From Branchiostoma floridae (lineage: Eukaryota > Chordata > Leptocardii > Amphioxiformes > Branchiostomatidae): 55,212 nt of DNA. The DNA is taken from NCBI RefSeq assembly GCF_000003815.2, contig NC_049986.1, positions 25,146,222 through 25,201,433 of the forward strand. Reading direction: 5' to 3'. Positions 9,790 to 21,900 of this stretch are shown here, piece by piece. Position 1 is the stretch's first letter, and every line of letters begins with the position of its first letter. A model generated the notes under the pieces. That model worked only from the letters and a program-made list of their open reading frames with translations, had not been told where the DNA came from and did not search any database. A program made the translations under genes and the position numbers.

Positions 9790-11473
9790 GTACAGATGAG
9801 AACCAAAGTAGAGTACAACCTTTATTTATGTATACCCAGGCCACGTTACGGCCTTTTCAAACGAAAATGTAACAGGTCACCAAAGAGAGTTGGGAGGATA
9901 TCACTTTATCCACCCCCTGAACACGGATCCACCAAGTCCCTCAGACTTTCTTTTGAAAAAAAAAACAACAACAAAACTTTAAGTTGAATCCACTAACCTA
10001 ATTGAGACGAGAAACAAGCAGATGCCATGGTGACCAAAATATTATAGTTTATAGTTTGTTAATTGTGGAGACTTTTACTTGTAACTATTGAAACTGTTGT
10101 TGTAGGATGTCAGGTGGACAGTAAGTCGCCATTTTGAACTACTAAAGAACCGTAGACTTAATTTACTCCATGCCAAGTTAAAATGCTAAAATATTGACTA
10201 AAAGCTTTGTAAACCTTTTATAATGCGTTACATATTTTTCAATTGGTGTTGAATACTAAAAGTAGAATTATAACATTTGTGCTGACACCTATTTCTGTAA
10301 TAGAACTAGAAGTGTGCGTTTTGTTTGTATATTTGCATTTTTCGCCTCATTCTGTATTATTCATGATCTGAGTTTGTATGTGTTATGAGCTCCTTTTGAC
10401 ACCAGCCTCACACAGCTTAAAGGACTACTGGTGTACATCCAACATTGGTGATTAGGAAGGAGACACAGGGAGAAACAAAAAGCATTTTTATTGTAATATT
10501 TGGCTTTGGTCGTGTTAACTAACACCAGAAAATGTGCAAGAATGACATAAATGTGTTTACAAAGTTGTCATAAATGGTCGGACCAGGCAACATGCTGTTC
10601 TCGACAATACTACCTTTTTTGTTCACCAGCTGCAGCATCTCACTATCGGGGCATTTCATTGATAAAAAGGATTACATGAAGCAGATTGTTGTAATAAATA
10701 ATTGTGAAATAAGTAAAATAATTGTAATTCCATAGAAATGAAGAAGGCGATTATATGACGCAGATTGTTCTGCAACGTATATGAGGAAGACTCTCGTAAA
10801 TGTTTATTGGAATTTTATAGAAGGATCTATCAGTATGTTAACAGCTTAATGGTATTATTAAACTAAATTAACCTATTAATTAATATTCCTTTGGGCCATG
10901 TTGATTCCACTCTATGGTGACTGGGAACCACAAAACTGAAGCAAAAACGGGGGAAATTGTTTTAATTAAGAAATATAAGTGGCCAGGAGGAATGAACAAA
11001 TGACTAAACTTACCGTATGGTATTCTGAACAACACATTCTTCAGTTTTGTTGTTTCACATCTTCCTTGTCCTTGGGTTTGGCTTTGGAAGTCTAGGACAT
11101 TTAGTAACCGTTTTCCAATATATTTGTGCACTTTTTTTTGCTCATTTTGCCACAGGTTTGAAACATGCGGCATGGTCAAAACCTTTCTTTGGAAACCATT
11201 GAAAGTTGATGCGCGCGGATTTGAAACAAACATGCATGACTTGTTTTTCACAAAGTGACCAGACTTTCCCAAAGAACAAATGCAAATATGGAGTAAATAT
11301 TGATATCAAAGGTGTATAGTTGAAAGTTGAAAGTTGTTCTAAGAAAGTTCCTTCATTCTTCATTCATAGAGCTTACAGGAAAAAGTAAATTCGGTAATAT
11401 ACACAGCATGTATTTATATGACTGAGTAACTAAGGACTACAAAATAAAGTGCACGAAAACGCAAAGTAAGAGT
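9790..11473. other. No gene seen
   Basis: AT-rich. The only ORFs are short and resemble no family I know. No RNA gene recognised. Confidence 0.5.
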
Positions 11474-11573
11474 NNNNNNNNNNNNNNNNNNNNNNNNNNN
11501 NNNNNNNNNNNNNNNNNNNNNNNNNNNNNNNNNNNNNNNNNNNNNNNNNNNNNNNNNNNNNNNNNNNNNNNNN
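11474..11573. other. Assembly gap (100 N)
   Basis: Exactly 100 N, followed immediately by a (TG)n microsatellite that probably caused the gap. Confidence 0.99.
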
Positions 11574-11735
11574 TGTGTGTCTATGTGTGCTCGTGCATGT
11601 GTGTGTGTGAGTGTGTCTGTGAGTATATGTCTGCGTGTGTACATGCGTGTCTGTCTGTGTGTACATGCGTGTCTGTGCGTACGTGTGTGTGTGTGTACAT
11701 GTGTGTCTGTGTGCTTGTGTGTCTGCGTGTTTGCT
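11574..11735. repeat. (TG)n-rich microsatellite
   Basis: Imperfect TG repeat interrupted by TC, CG and ACA. ORFs in it are artefacts. A TTTATT at 11771-11776 (AATAAA on the minus strand) could be the distal poly(A) signal of the phospholipase gene, about 975 bp past its stop codon. Confidence 0.9.
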
Positions 11736-12746
11736 TGTGCGACAGACAGCTAGATTGTGGCGATAAATCCTTTATTAAAATGCGCTTTTTTTTACAGAAT
11801 ATCAAGTCAGAATAGATCACAAATGCAGATATCTGGCGTCAGAATATTCACATGTGTCATTTCAAAACGTCCTGGCAAAAACTTCCTCCTGTTTAATGAT
11901 AGGCGCCTATGCAAATCCACAATTTACTGATAATGTATAACATTGAAATTCAACGGTCAACGTAAGTTACCATTACAGCATTTACAGCTTACAATGGCTG
12001 GTTCATAGCGGTACAAATCCTACAGCCCTTTGGCTGCACACGGAGCAATGTTGTCGTATTGAGGTCACCTGAGTTAGCGCCGAATGGCGGCCGCTCCAGA
12101 TTCTTGCGATTTAGCCCTGCCTATTGTAAACTCCTCACAATTCAGCCCCTGGCCACGAAGAGAGAGTAGTTGGCCCACCAAATAAAATAGAATGCACATT
12201 AGAGTTATATTTCTACTTGTGTGCTTTTGTTTGTTTTTTCGTTGTTGTCCGGAGTCATCCAGTGACCCGATGTCATCTCTGTCCCCGAGTTCGGCACCCC
12301 CCCCCCATCTCGCTCACTGTAAGTGTCCGCTACGATAACGGGATTGTAAAACATTTCAAGGCAACTCTCTCTAAGATTTAATTAACAAATGCGAAACCAA
12401 AACTTGAAAAATTGCAACAGGAAATTAATATATAACACATATACAATATGTTAAAGAAAAATAAGTTAAAACAGAAAGCGACTCCTGAGTTTGCATAATT
12501 CTACGCTATTGTTCACTCAACGTCAACTTCTGATGACGTAAGGATGACGTCATTACACAATTAAAATACAGTTTGTATTACGTTCCTCTGAATTATCTTT
12601 GCTAGAACTGACACTTACAGGACATTTATATAAAACTAAATTTTACACATTGTTCGCATTAATATCAAAACTTTGTTCTAGTCCCTGCAAAAATCGTTGC
12701 ATAATGATTTTGTTTGTTTGTTTGTTTGTTTGGCGTCTCCATGGCA

Positions 12747-12905
12747 TCACGTGTCCGAGTCGATGGAGAAAGTTCTGATCAGCTGTCGAAGTTTCTTCTT
12801 GGAATTCTTGAAGGAGTTTCTCTTGACGTCAGCGAGGTCAAGGTTCGGCCTGGGGCCTCCTCTGCGCCTGCGCTGTACGCACTCCGCTATGTTGTCTTTG
12901 ATGAT
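12747..12905 (-). CDS. cPLA2 coding exon 16 (C-terminus, stop)
   Basis: Residues 713-764 and TGA at 12749-12747. IIKDNIAECVQRRRRGGPRP aligns with the human C-terminus, but the human Ser727 phosphorylation context (RxNPSRCS) is not preserved; the segment is Arg-rich instead. A (TTTG)n run lies just 3' of the stop. 3' UTR end not determined. Confidence 0.9.
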   Translation of the reverse strand: MIKDNIAECVQRRRRGGPRPNLDLADVKRNSFKNSKKKLRQLIRTFSIDSDT

Positions 12906-15900
12906 CTGAAGGTCAAATAAAACATTCATTATTGGCTACTAAAAGGTCACTATGTTGTTAGATACTGAAATCCATGATTAACCTAAAATTGCTACATGAT
13001 AATACATATTTTCACATGATAGTCCGCACTACTTAGTGCGTAGAATTTTGATACTCAGTTTGTATTTCTATCTTGTAGCTTGCAGTTGGAGTACTTTCCA
13101 TTTTGTCAATAAAGTTTCCTCATTAGAAAGAAGACACTCTGAGATAAGGTACTACAATACGACGTCCAGACTGGTTGACTGGTCCAGACTGGTGTTGAAC
13201 TCTATGAGCTGAGCCAGCCTGTCGGGTCAGGGGTTAGAGGTTAGAGGTGAGAGGGTAAAGTTTTTACTCACATCCAGACTGAGCAGCGTGTTGAACTCCA
13301 TGAGCTGCGCCAGCCTGTCAAACGCCTTGTGCGGGTAGCAGAAGTTAAAGGTCGAGAAGGGCGTGTTCGGGTCATCGAACAGGTCAAAGTTCGCGAACTC
13401 CAGCTCCTCTTCTGTCTCTCTTTTTACACCTGAAACGATGGCGTCAAGATAAGTGAGCACGAATTAATGACGTTTGATGACTTCAAAGTGAATGGTGAAC
13501 TGTTCTGTTTGCCACATGAAATAGTTTTCATGAACTCTTGTTGTAGGTTACCTTTCGATGCAATAAAGTTGACTTTCTATTTGTTTCCAGAACTAGTTAC
13601 TGTTGTTCCCTGTTATCACTTTGTTTCTAACGATTCCCTTTGCACTTTTCCCTCTTTTGTTCTGCTCGATGAGGTGAAGCATTTTCCCAGTAGCTACTAG
13701 CTTCATTTGAACAATACCGTATAATTTGTATCGTTTTTTGACCAGAACTGACCGGGTTTTGAGAACTTCCTGAACTCGATGTTGACGAGAACGAAGTGGA
13801 TGACGATGGGGCACTTCTCGTCTGTGGGGTGCTTGAAGACGTAACACTCCTTCATCCCTTCTCGGTCAAACACGCTGGTGTCTATGGGCGGGAACGGGAC
13901 TCCGTTTATACGGGCCCACTTCTCGGCTAGCAGCAGTTCCTAGGGGAGTAAACATAAACATAAACATAAACAACAGCATCTCCTGGGGTAAACATAAACA
14001 TAAACATAAACAACAGCATCTCCTGGAGTAAACATAAACATAAACATAAACAAACACGCTGGTGTCTATGGGCGGAAACGGGACGCCGTTTATCCGGGCC
14101 CACTTCTCGGCTAGCAGCAGCTCCTGGAGTAAACATAAACATAAACATAAACATGAACAAACACGCTTGTGTCTATGGGCGGAAACGGGACTCCGTTTAT
14201 ACGTGCCCACTTCTCGGCTAGCAGCAGTTCCTGGAGTAAACATAAACATAAACATAAACAAAAGCAGCTTTTAGAGTAAGCAAAAGCACAATGTTAGTGT
14301 CGGGGGCTATATATTTCAGGGTAATCAAGCAGTTTGACATATCATTCAAATCCGAAACGCTATGATGCTTAGTTCTTGCCGTGTAGAAAATTGAAGAATA
14401 TTGCCGAGCTCTATGTGCCCCATCTGCACCCGTATACGCACCTTCCCCAGTGACCGCTCCACCCTATGACCCCCCCTTCCCTCTGTGCACCCTATGCACG
14501 TCCCTTACCCCATGTGCGCTCCCTTTGCACCTCCTAAGTATTCCCTCCCCCGTGCACATATCAAACCTACCCTGAAGGGCCGACTGGAGTCGCTGGTCCG
14601 CGCGCTGAAGTCGTACGAGATGATGAGGTCCACGTCACGCTGCGGCCGCAGGACGGCCGGGAAGGGCGAGTTGAAGGTCAAGCCGCCGTCCACCATGTAC
14701 AGCTTCTTCTCCTCCACGTTCAGCGGCTCGTGGATGCCGTCAAACTCGTCTTCTGTGGCGACTGGGGGGAGGGGCCAGAGATATCAGTACCAAGGTCACG
14801 TCAAACGTGTCTTCTATAGCGACTGGGGGGAGGGGGGCAGAGATATCAGTACCAAGGACAGTAGAGGTCAAGTCAAACCCGTCTTCTGTAGCGACTAGGG
14901 GGAGGTGGGCAAAGATATCAGTACCAAGGACAGTAAAGGTCATGTCAAACTTGTCTTCTGTAGCGACTGGGGGGGCAGAGATATCAGTACCAAGGACAGT
15001 AAAGGTCACGTGAAACTCGTCTTCTGTAGCGACTAGGGGGGGGGGCAGAGATATCAGTACCAAGGACAGTAAAGGTCACGTGAAACTCGTCTTCTGTAGC
15101 GACTAGGGGGAGGGGGGCAGAGATATCAGTACGAAGGACAGTAAAGTTCACGTCAAACTCGTCTTCTGTAGCGACTAGGGGGAGGGGGGGCAGAGATATC
15201 AGTACCAAGGTCAGTAAAGGTCACGTGGAACTCGTCTTCTGTAGCGACTGGGACAAGGTCATGTGCAGAAACAGGAAGGACATTGCAGCTTCCGTCAAAT
15301 TTGACAAGAACTCGGGCGGGCTATATAATCACAAGTACAGACATATAACACTAAATAGTGGAAGTGACTTACTTGACTGGTTCGGCAGTGCGTATGCCTG
15401 CCTGCGTATGGGCGGGGGTGTGAATGGGGAGATGGGGTATGTGTTGTTGAGGGAGAGCCCCCGCATGAAGTTGTGAACCTTCCCCGCGCGACCCTCGCGT
15501 GTGGCGAAGAGCGAGGACCCGGTGAACACCGACATGAGCCAGTTATTGTAGAACCCGGTCTGGGACGGCTTCTTCTGCCGGCCGTCTGCCGAGCTCTGCT
15601 GACAAAACTATAACAAACAAACAAATAAACAAATATGAGCCAGTTATTGTAGAACCCCGTCTTGGACGGCTTCTTCTGCCGGCCGTCTGCCGAGCTCTGC
15701 TGACAAAACTGGAACCATTACTAGCAAGAGCTAGTCATTGTAAGACGAGATGGCTTTTTCTGGCTCTGCTGACAAAATTGTAACGGACAAATATTAAAAT
15801 TTCCCGGGCCAACTTAAACTGCGTTTTGTTTTCTAGATCATGCTTGCACCTACAAGAAGAGAAAGATGCTTACACAACGGAAGATTAATTTTACATTCAA

Positions 15901-18900
15901 AATACATACATATATGCATTCATGACCAACTTCCGACCATAACGCGACTAAAAACACATTCACAACCAACTCACGACCATACCGCGACGAAAACACATTT
16001 ACAACCAAACCCGATCTTACTGCGACTAAAAACACGTTCAAGACCAACTCCCGACTAGACTGCGACTAAAAACACATCCACGACCAACTCCCGACCATGC
16101 CGCGACTAAAACACATTCACGACCAACTCCCGACCATATCTCACATATTCACGACCAACTCCCGACCATATCTCACATATTCACGACCAACTCCCGACCA
16201 TATCTCACATATTCACGACCAACTCCCGACCATATCTCACATATTCACGACCAACTCCCGACCATATCTCACATATTCACGACCAACTCCCGACCATATC
16301 TCACATATTCACGACCAACTCCCGACCATGTCTCACCTCGTCGTCGTCGCTCTCGCTGTCGTCATCCAGGAAGCTGTTTGTCCTCTCCAGCTTCTTCTTC
16401 TCTGCCTTCTCTCTCTGCGCGTCCCGCGCTAACGTCTCCTCTGGAGGATATGGACATTTTTATCATAACTTTTTGTTTGTTTTATTCAGGTTTCCATCAA
16501 TGTTAGCGATATATGTCGTTTCAATATTCCGTAACAATGCATAACTTTACGGAATGTAAGAAACAGAACCTGTACGATTTGCAGACAGAAAATGTAAAAA
16601 AATCAAATGAGGTAACTCAAATTTCGTATGACATTCAACGATTGTTTACACATATTCATCAGCAAGTCAATATATATCATCATCATAGAAGTCCTGCTTT
16701 AGATCATAATTTTCGGGCCAGCAAAGTTTACTTAGAAATATTTCGATTTAGAAAATATTTTGTTTTTAATGCGTACAGCTGTGTTACGGAATATGGGCAT
16801 TAATTTAAGACAACAACAAAAGTCTTTTATAGAGCTGTTACTTTTCAGCAGAAATACGCGTTTAAAAGGATGATCATGACATAAGCTAAATTGCACATTA
16901 AAGATCTGCACAACAGAGAATCGGTAACACATGGAACTACATAATTATATGCTCATCTACGTTCACGCCTTTGTAACGACAGTTGAGTGAGAAATTGCCG
17001 AAAACTAACACTCTGTCCGCGAGCGCCCGGTTAGCTCAGTCGGTAGAGCATCAGACTTTTAAGCCTGTCGCTGCCTCAGTCGGAGGTTCGGGTCCGGATA
17101 TCTGAGGGTCAGGGGTTCAAGTCCCCTATCGGGCGGTTTTTTTTGTGTTGGCTTTAATTCTTCTGTTCAATTCTTAGATGCTTGTCGCTGTGTCTTTTAT
17201 TCGTAAACTCTTATTTGGATACGCCGGTGAAGGTTAGACATCTAGGTAATAAAATACGTCAAAAAAAGCTACTCAAGCAGCTGGATATGATTTTGGAAAC
17301 GGTCAGACACTTCAGACAACCGTGTGTTAACATGTTATTTGGATAAACTTCCTGGCACATTTGATCAATCGCTGACATGACGTATATGCAAAAGCACGTG
17401 CCACTGATCACGTGTCGCGAGTTAACGTTTGAAAGTGACTGATCATTATTGACCCTGAAAAATTGTCATTGAGATTCGTATCCGTGTATCGTGTATTGAG
17501 TCGGAAGAAAGTCAGATATTGTACTATGTTGATTTGGATAAGCAGAACGTACCCAGCTCCTTCTGCAGATCCTCCGGTTCGCTTTTCTTTTCCATCATCA
17601 GACGGTTGAACAGGATGGTGAAAGCGCTGCCCCAGATTCCTGCAGAATATTGTAAAACAGTTCAATAAATAATAATTACTTTTATAACTTGGGACGACCT
17701 TATAAGTATTGATAGCGTCATCGTGATTTGCATGAATCATCGTCTTGCAACAAGGAACTACCAGAAAAATAAAATTAATATCAACTTCGAGTAGAAGTCA
17801 CTATCAACGAATAGAGGTGTTTTAGAAGTGCTCAGGTATGATATAAGTTGGACAGTTTCAGGCGTGAAATCTCTACACTGTAGAACCAACACAGTTATCC
17901 AGAAGCCTTAGGGTGACCCGAAATGTGAGGCTATGAAAGCGAACCGTATTGCACCAAGGACGTCCTTAATCGCACTATATATCAACCACCGATAAAGTAC
18001 TACTCTTTGCCGCGAGCATTACGCATCGCCAGCCTTACTCATACTGCGATGTAATAATTAGTTACGTAACTGTGCTGCCTGTTGCAAAACGATTAGCGGA
18101 ATGCAGCGGAACTGCAGCGCCAAGCCACCAGCTGTGTTTACACACAGCAACCCGACTCTCCTAGGTGACCTTTGCCCCCACGGTTCGCCCGGTTTCCCAA
18201 CTTCCCGTTTGGCTGTCCGCCATTTTTTTGGAGACGTGGCAGCCAGAGTTTTCTCAGTCTAATCTTACGCGAAGTTTTAAACACCTGTCGTTACTTTCTC
18301 AACGACGCAACGCCGTGAGGCGACAGGTGGGGACTTTGTGCACTGCCGACGCTACCTGTTCCGTGATAACACCGCGCCAGGTGAGAATCTAACTTGTCTT
18401 TTAGAAGGGCAAAAGTTGGGCGTCACTAGTAGGGGAGGGGTAAGTGCAAACAGGACGGACGAGTCCATTCCGTTCGTCGTAGGGGTGGCAATACTATGTT
18501 CATAAAAATTACACTTTGTTTACCTTCTCCATGTACATTATACGTTTTACCCGTGTATGCTCATCGATGTATTTTGGGTGATATGTCAAACTTGAAGGCT
18601 CTCGACTCGAGACATAAACAATCCCGCATGCCTGAACATGTACTAAAAATACTTGAGATACAAACTGTTTGAAAAGTTGGGAGCCTTCACCTTTGACATA
18701 CTACCCACGATGCATTTCGCTGCGCATGATCAGTTGAAACCTTGAACCTTCTTATTGGTAGAAATATGCAACTTTGTAAGGTAAGTACTAGTACCATGAT
18801 GTCTACTCCAGAATGTAAAATGATTGTATCTAAGAATGTTTATGCTCAAAACAAAAGTTACTCATTTGTACCCAGCCCTACTCTCCAAGCAGAGGTTAGG

Positions 18901-21900
18901 CTTCGGCTGTTTTTTAAACGTTTTTTTTTAGTCGTTTTTATCGGGCTTTCTATTTTTTTCATTTACCGGTAATCTTGCTGTGTCAAAACCTAACTTGGCT
19001 GGTGTACTTCAAGAAAAATGAAAAAATAGAAAGTCCGATAAAAACGACTAAAAAACGTTAAAAAGCAGCCGGAGCCTAACCTCTGCTTGGAGAGTAACCA
19101 GCCCGACTGAAGCATTACAGTGACGGACAGTGGAGCCGGTCAGAAACGTTAGACCTTTAGAAAACGTTTCCAGCTGCTTGAGGAACTTCCGTTTTGCTTG
19201 TGTTATTACCTTAATGCCTAACCAGGTGATGTTTTATATTTTATGTTATGTCTTTCCTAATGAGACTGACAAATGTTTTCCACGTTTTAGGGTCACCTTA
19301 TTTTGAAATTGTCGCTTACTAGTAAAAATTTTACGTTTTCGTTACTTCGATTTTAAATATAGATTGATTGATTGATTGATTGATTGATGCAAAAAGGAAT
19401 GGCCTTTTGCTTGTAACTGATATTACCGTTCTAGTTCATTAAAGTAGAGTCGACTCATTCCTCAGCTAACCGACATCTCTCGCACCGCAGTCACCCCTCA
19501 GTTACACATCTGGAGCCGAATAGTTCAAGTTTAGCTATAGAGTTTTAGTTTGTTTGAACCTTTGTTAAGTTTATTTCATGAAAGTTCAAATCGGCCTGCA
19601 GGCCACTTTTCATTGAGTATATACAGTTTACATCAATTGAAGTCCTAATGAGTCTTATAAGTTTATTCACACAGTCTGATATTGCCTTTCCAGTATTTTT
19701 CTGTATTTATTCATTGTTTATAGATATGGACGAGACAATGTGTGGCGTTGCCTCTGAACATCCTGGGGACGAGACCTGCTGTGGGTCTCCCTCTGAACAT
19801 CCTGGGGACGAGGCAAGCAGTGGGTCTCCAACCGAACATCCTGGGGACGAGACCAGCTCTGGGTCTCCCTCCGAACATCCTGGGGACGAGTCAAGCCGTG
19901 GGTCTCCCTCCGAACATCCTGGGGACGGGAACACGACTGGAACGGGTAGTTTGAACGAACACGTGACCAAGCGCGTGGCCAAGAACGTGACCAAGCACGT
20001 GACTAAGCGCCTGACCAAGCGCCGGATCCGGGAGAGACGCTACAAGTGTGATCAGTGCGACTACGTCGCCACACAGAAAAGCAACTTGGACCGCCATATG
20101 GCCAAACACACCGGTGCGAAGCCCTACAGGTGTGATCGATGCGGGTACAGGACGGCGTACAAGTCCACCATAGTCCGCCACATAACTAAACACACAGGTG
20201 AGAAACCCTTCACCTGTAAGCAGTGCGGGCTCGGAGCTGCTTCCCAGAGTAACCTAGTCGTGCACATGAGAACTCACACCGGTGAGAGACCCTACCAGTG
20301 TGAGCAGTGCGAGTATTCCGCTGCGCAGAAGCACAACTTTGTCCTGCACATGCGCAAACACACCGGTGAGAAGCCCTACGCGTGCGCAGAATGCGGGCAC
20401 AAAATGGCGTCTAAGTCGGAACTGATTTCCCACGTGAGGATCCACACAGGAGAGAAACCGCACAAGTGTGACCAGTGCGACTTCTCCACCGCGCACAGAA
20501 CCAGCTTCACTCAACACAAGCTCACCCACACAGGGGAGAAACCCTACCAGTGTGAGGTATGTGCGTACAGAACGGGTCAAAAAGAGCACCTCGCTAGACA
20601 CATGAAAACCCACTCAGGGCAGAAACCTTACGTTTGCGGGGTATGTGGCCACAGGACGGGCGATAAGTATAACTTGGCCAGACATATGAGAACACACACA
20701 GGTGAGAAACCCTTCAAATGTGACCAGTGCGACTATTCTTCTGCACGGAAAAGCCACTTGGACCTACACGTGCTTACCCACACCGGTGAGAAACCGTACG
20801 TGTGCGAGGAGTGCGGTCACAGGTCAGCCGGCTGGTCTAACATGGCCAGGCATAAGAAACAACACTCGGCGGAGAAACCCTACAAGTGTGAGCTCTGCAA
20901 CTTTTCCGCCACACAGAAGAATAACCTAGCCCGGCACATGCACCAACACACAGGAGAGAAACCCCACGCCTGCAGTAAGTGTGACTTCAGGACGGCCCAC
21001 AAGGTAAGCCTGACATCGCACATGCGGAAACACAGGGGAGAGAAACCCTACAAGTGCGACATGTGTGACTACTGCACTGCGTTCAGGAGCAACCTGGCCC
21101 GCCACAAGGCGACCCACAGTGGAGGGAAACCCTACATGTGCGGGGAGTGCGGCTTCAGGTCAGGTAACCGGGCTGCCCTATCCCGACACGTGAAGACTCA
21201 CGAGGGGGAGAAACCCTACAAGTGTGAGCAGTGTGACTTCGCTCACATGGAGAGGCGTGGGTTAGACCGACACATGATGAAACACACAGGGGAGAAACCC
21301 TTCATCTGCGAGCAGTGCGGGTACAGGTCGGTGGAGAAGGCGCAGCTCGCGCGGCACATCAGATCCCACACAGGAGAGAAACCCTACAAGTGTGACCAGT
21401 GCGACTTCGCTGCCGCTGACACGAGCTACCTCACCCGCCACATCCTGAAACATCACACCGATGAGAGACCCTACAGGTGCGAGACCTGCGGCTTTAGGAC
21501 GAATGACCCGTCCGTCCTGTACCACCACAGAAGGAAACACACAGGGGAGAAACCCTACAAGTGCGACCAGTGCGACTATGCTTCCACACAGAAGCGCAGT
21601 TTAGCGTGGCACAGGCTAGACCATATGGGTAAGAAGCCTTCTACGTGTGCGGGCAGTGGGGGTACAGACCCGGCGAAAAGTCAACCTTAACCGCGCATTT
21701 AGAGCATACTGTATTACTGTAACATGTGTAAACTGTTACTTCGTGGAGACTGAAATTAGGTTTCTCGGCTGGGCTAAAAAAAAAGGACTTTTCCCGGTGT
21801 TTTCGATGCCGTAGTACAAAATTGTCATATTTAACCGCCGAAAAAAAAGCCGCGACGAATATTTACTCAAGTTTTACAAGAAAACCCCTACATGTATACG

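Noticed and set aside
13866-14261. ORFs of the MFMFMFMF type
   Set aside because: Products of the AAACAT hexamer repeats and out-of-frame exon 14 copies.
17025-17135. tRNA locus as a SINE head
   Set aside because: Acceptor stem is complete, the pol III terminator follows directly, and no SINE body or tail is present.
19648-19725. Upstream ATG of the zinc-finger ORF
   Set aside because: A strong acceptor (TTTATAG at 19717-19723) lies between it and the repeats, so this stretch is probably intronic.
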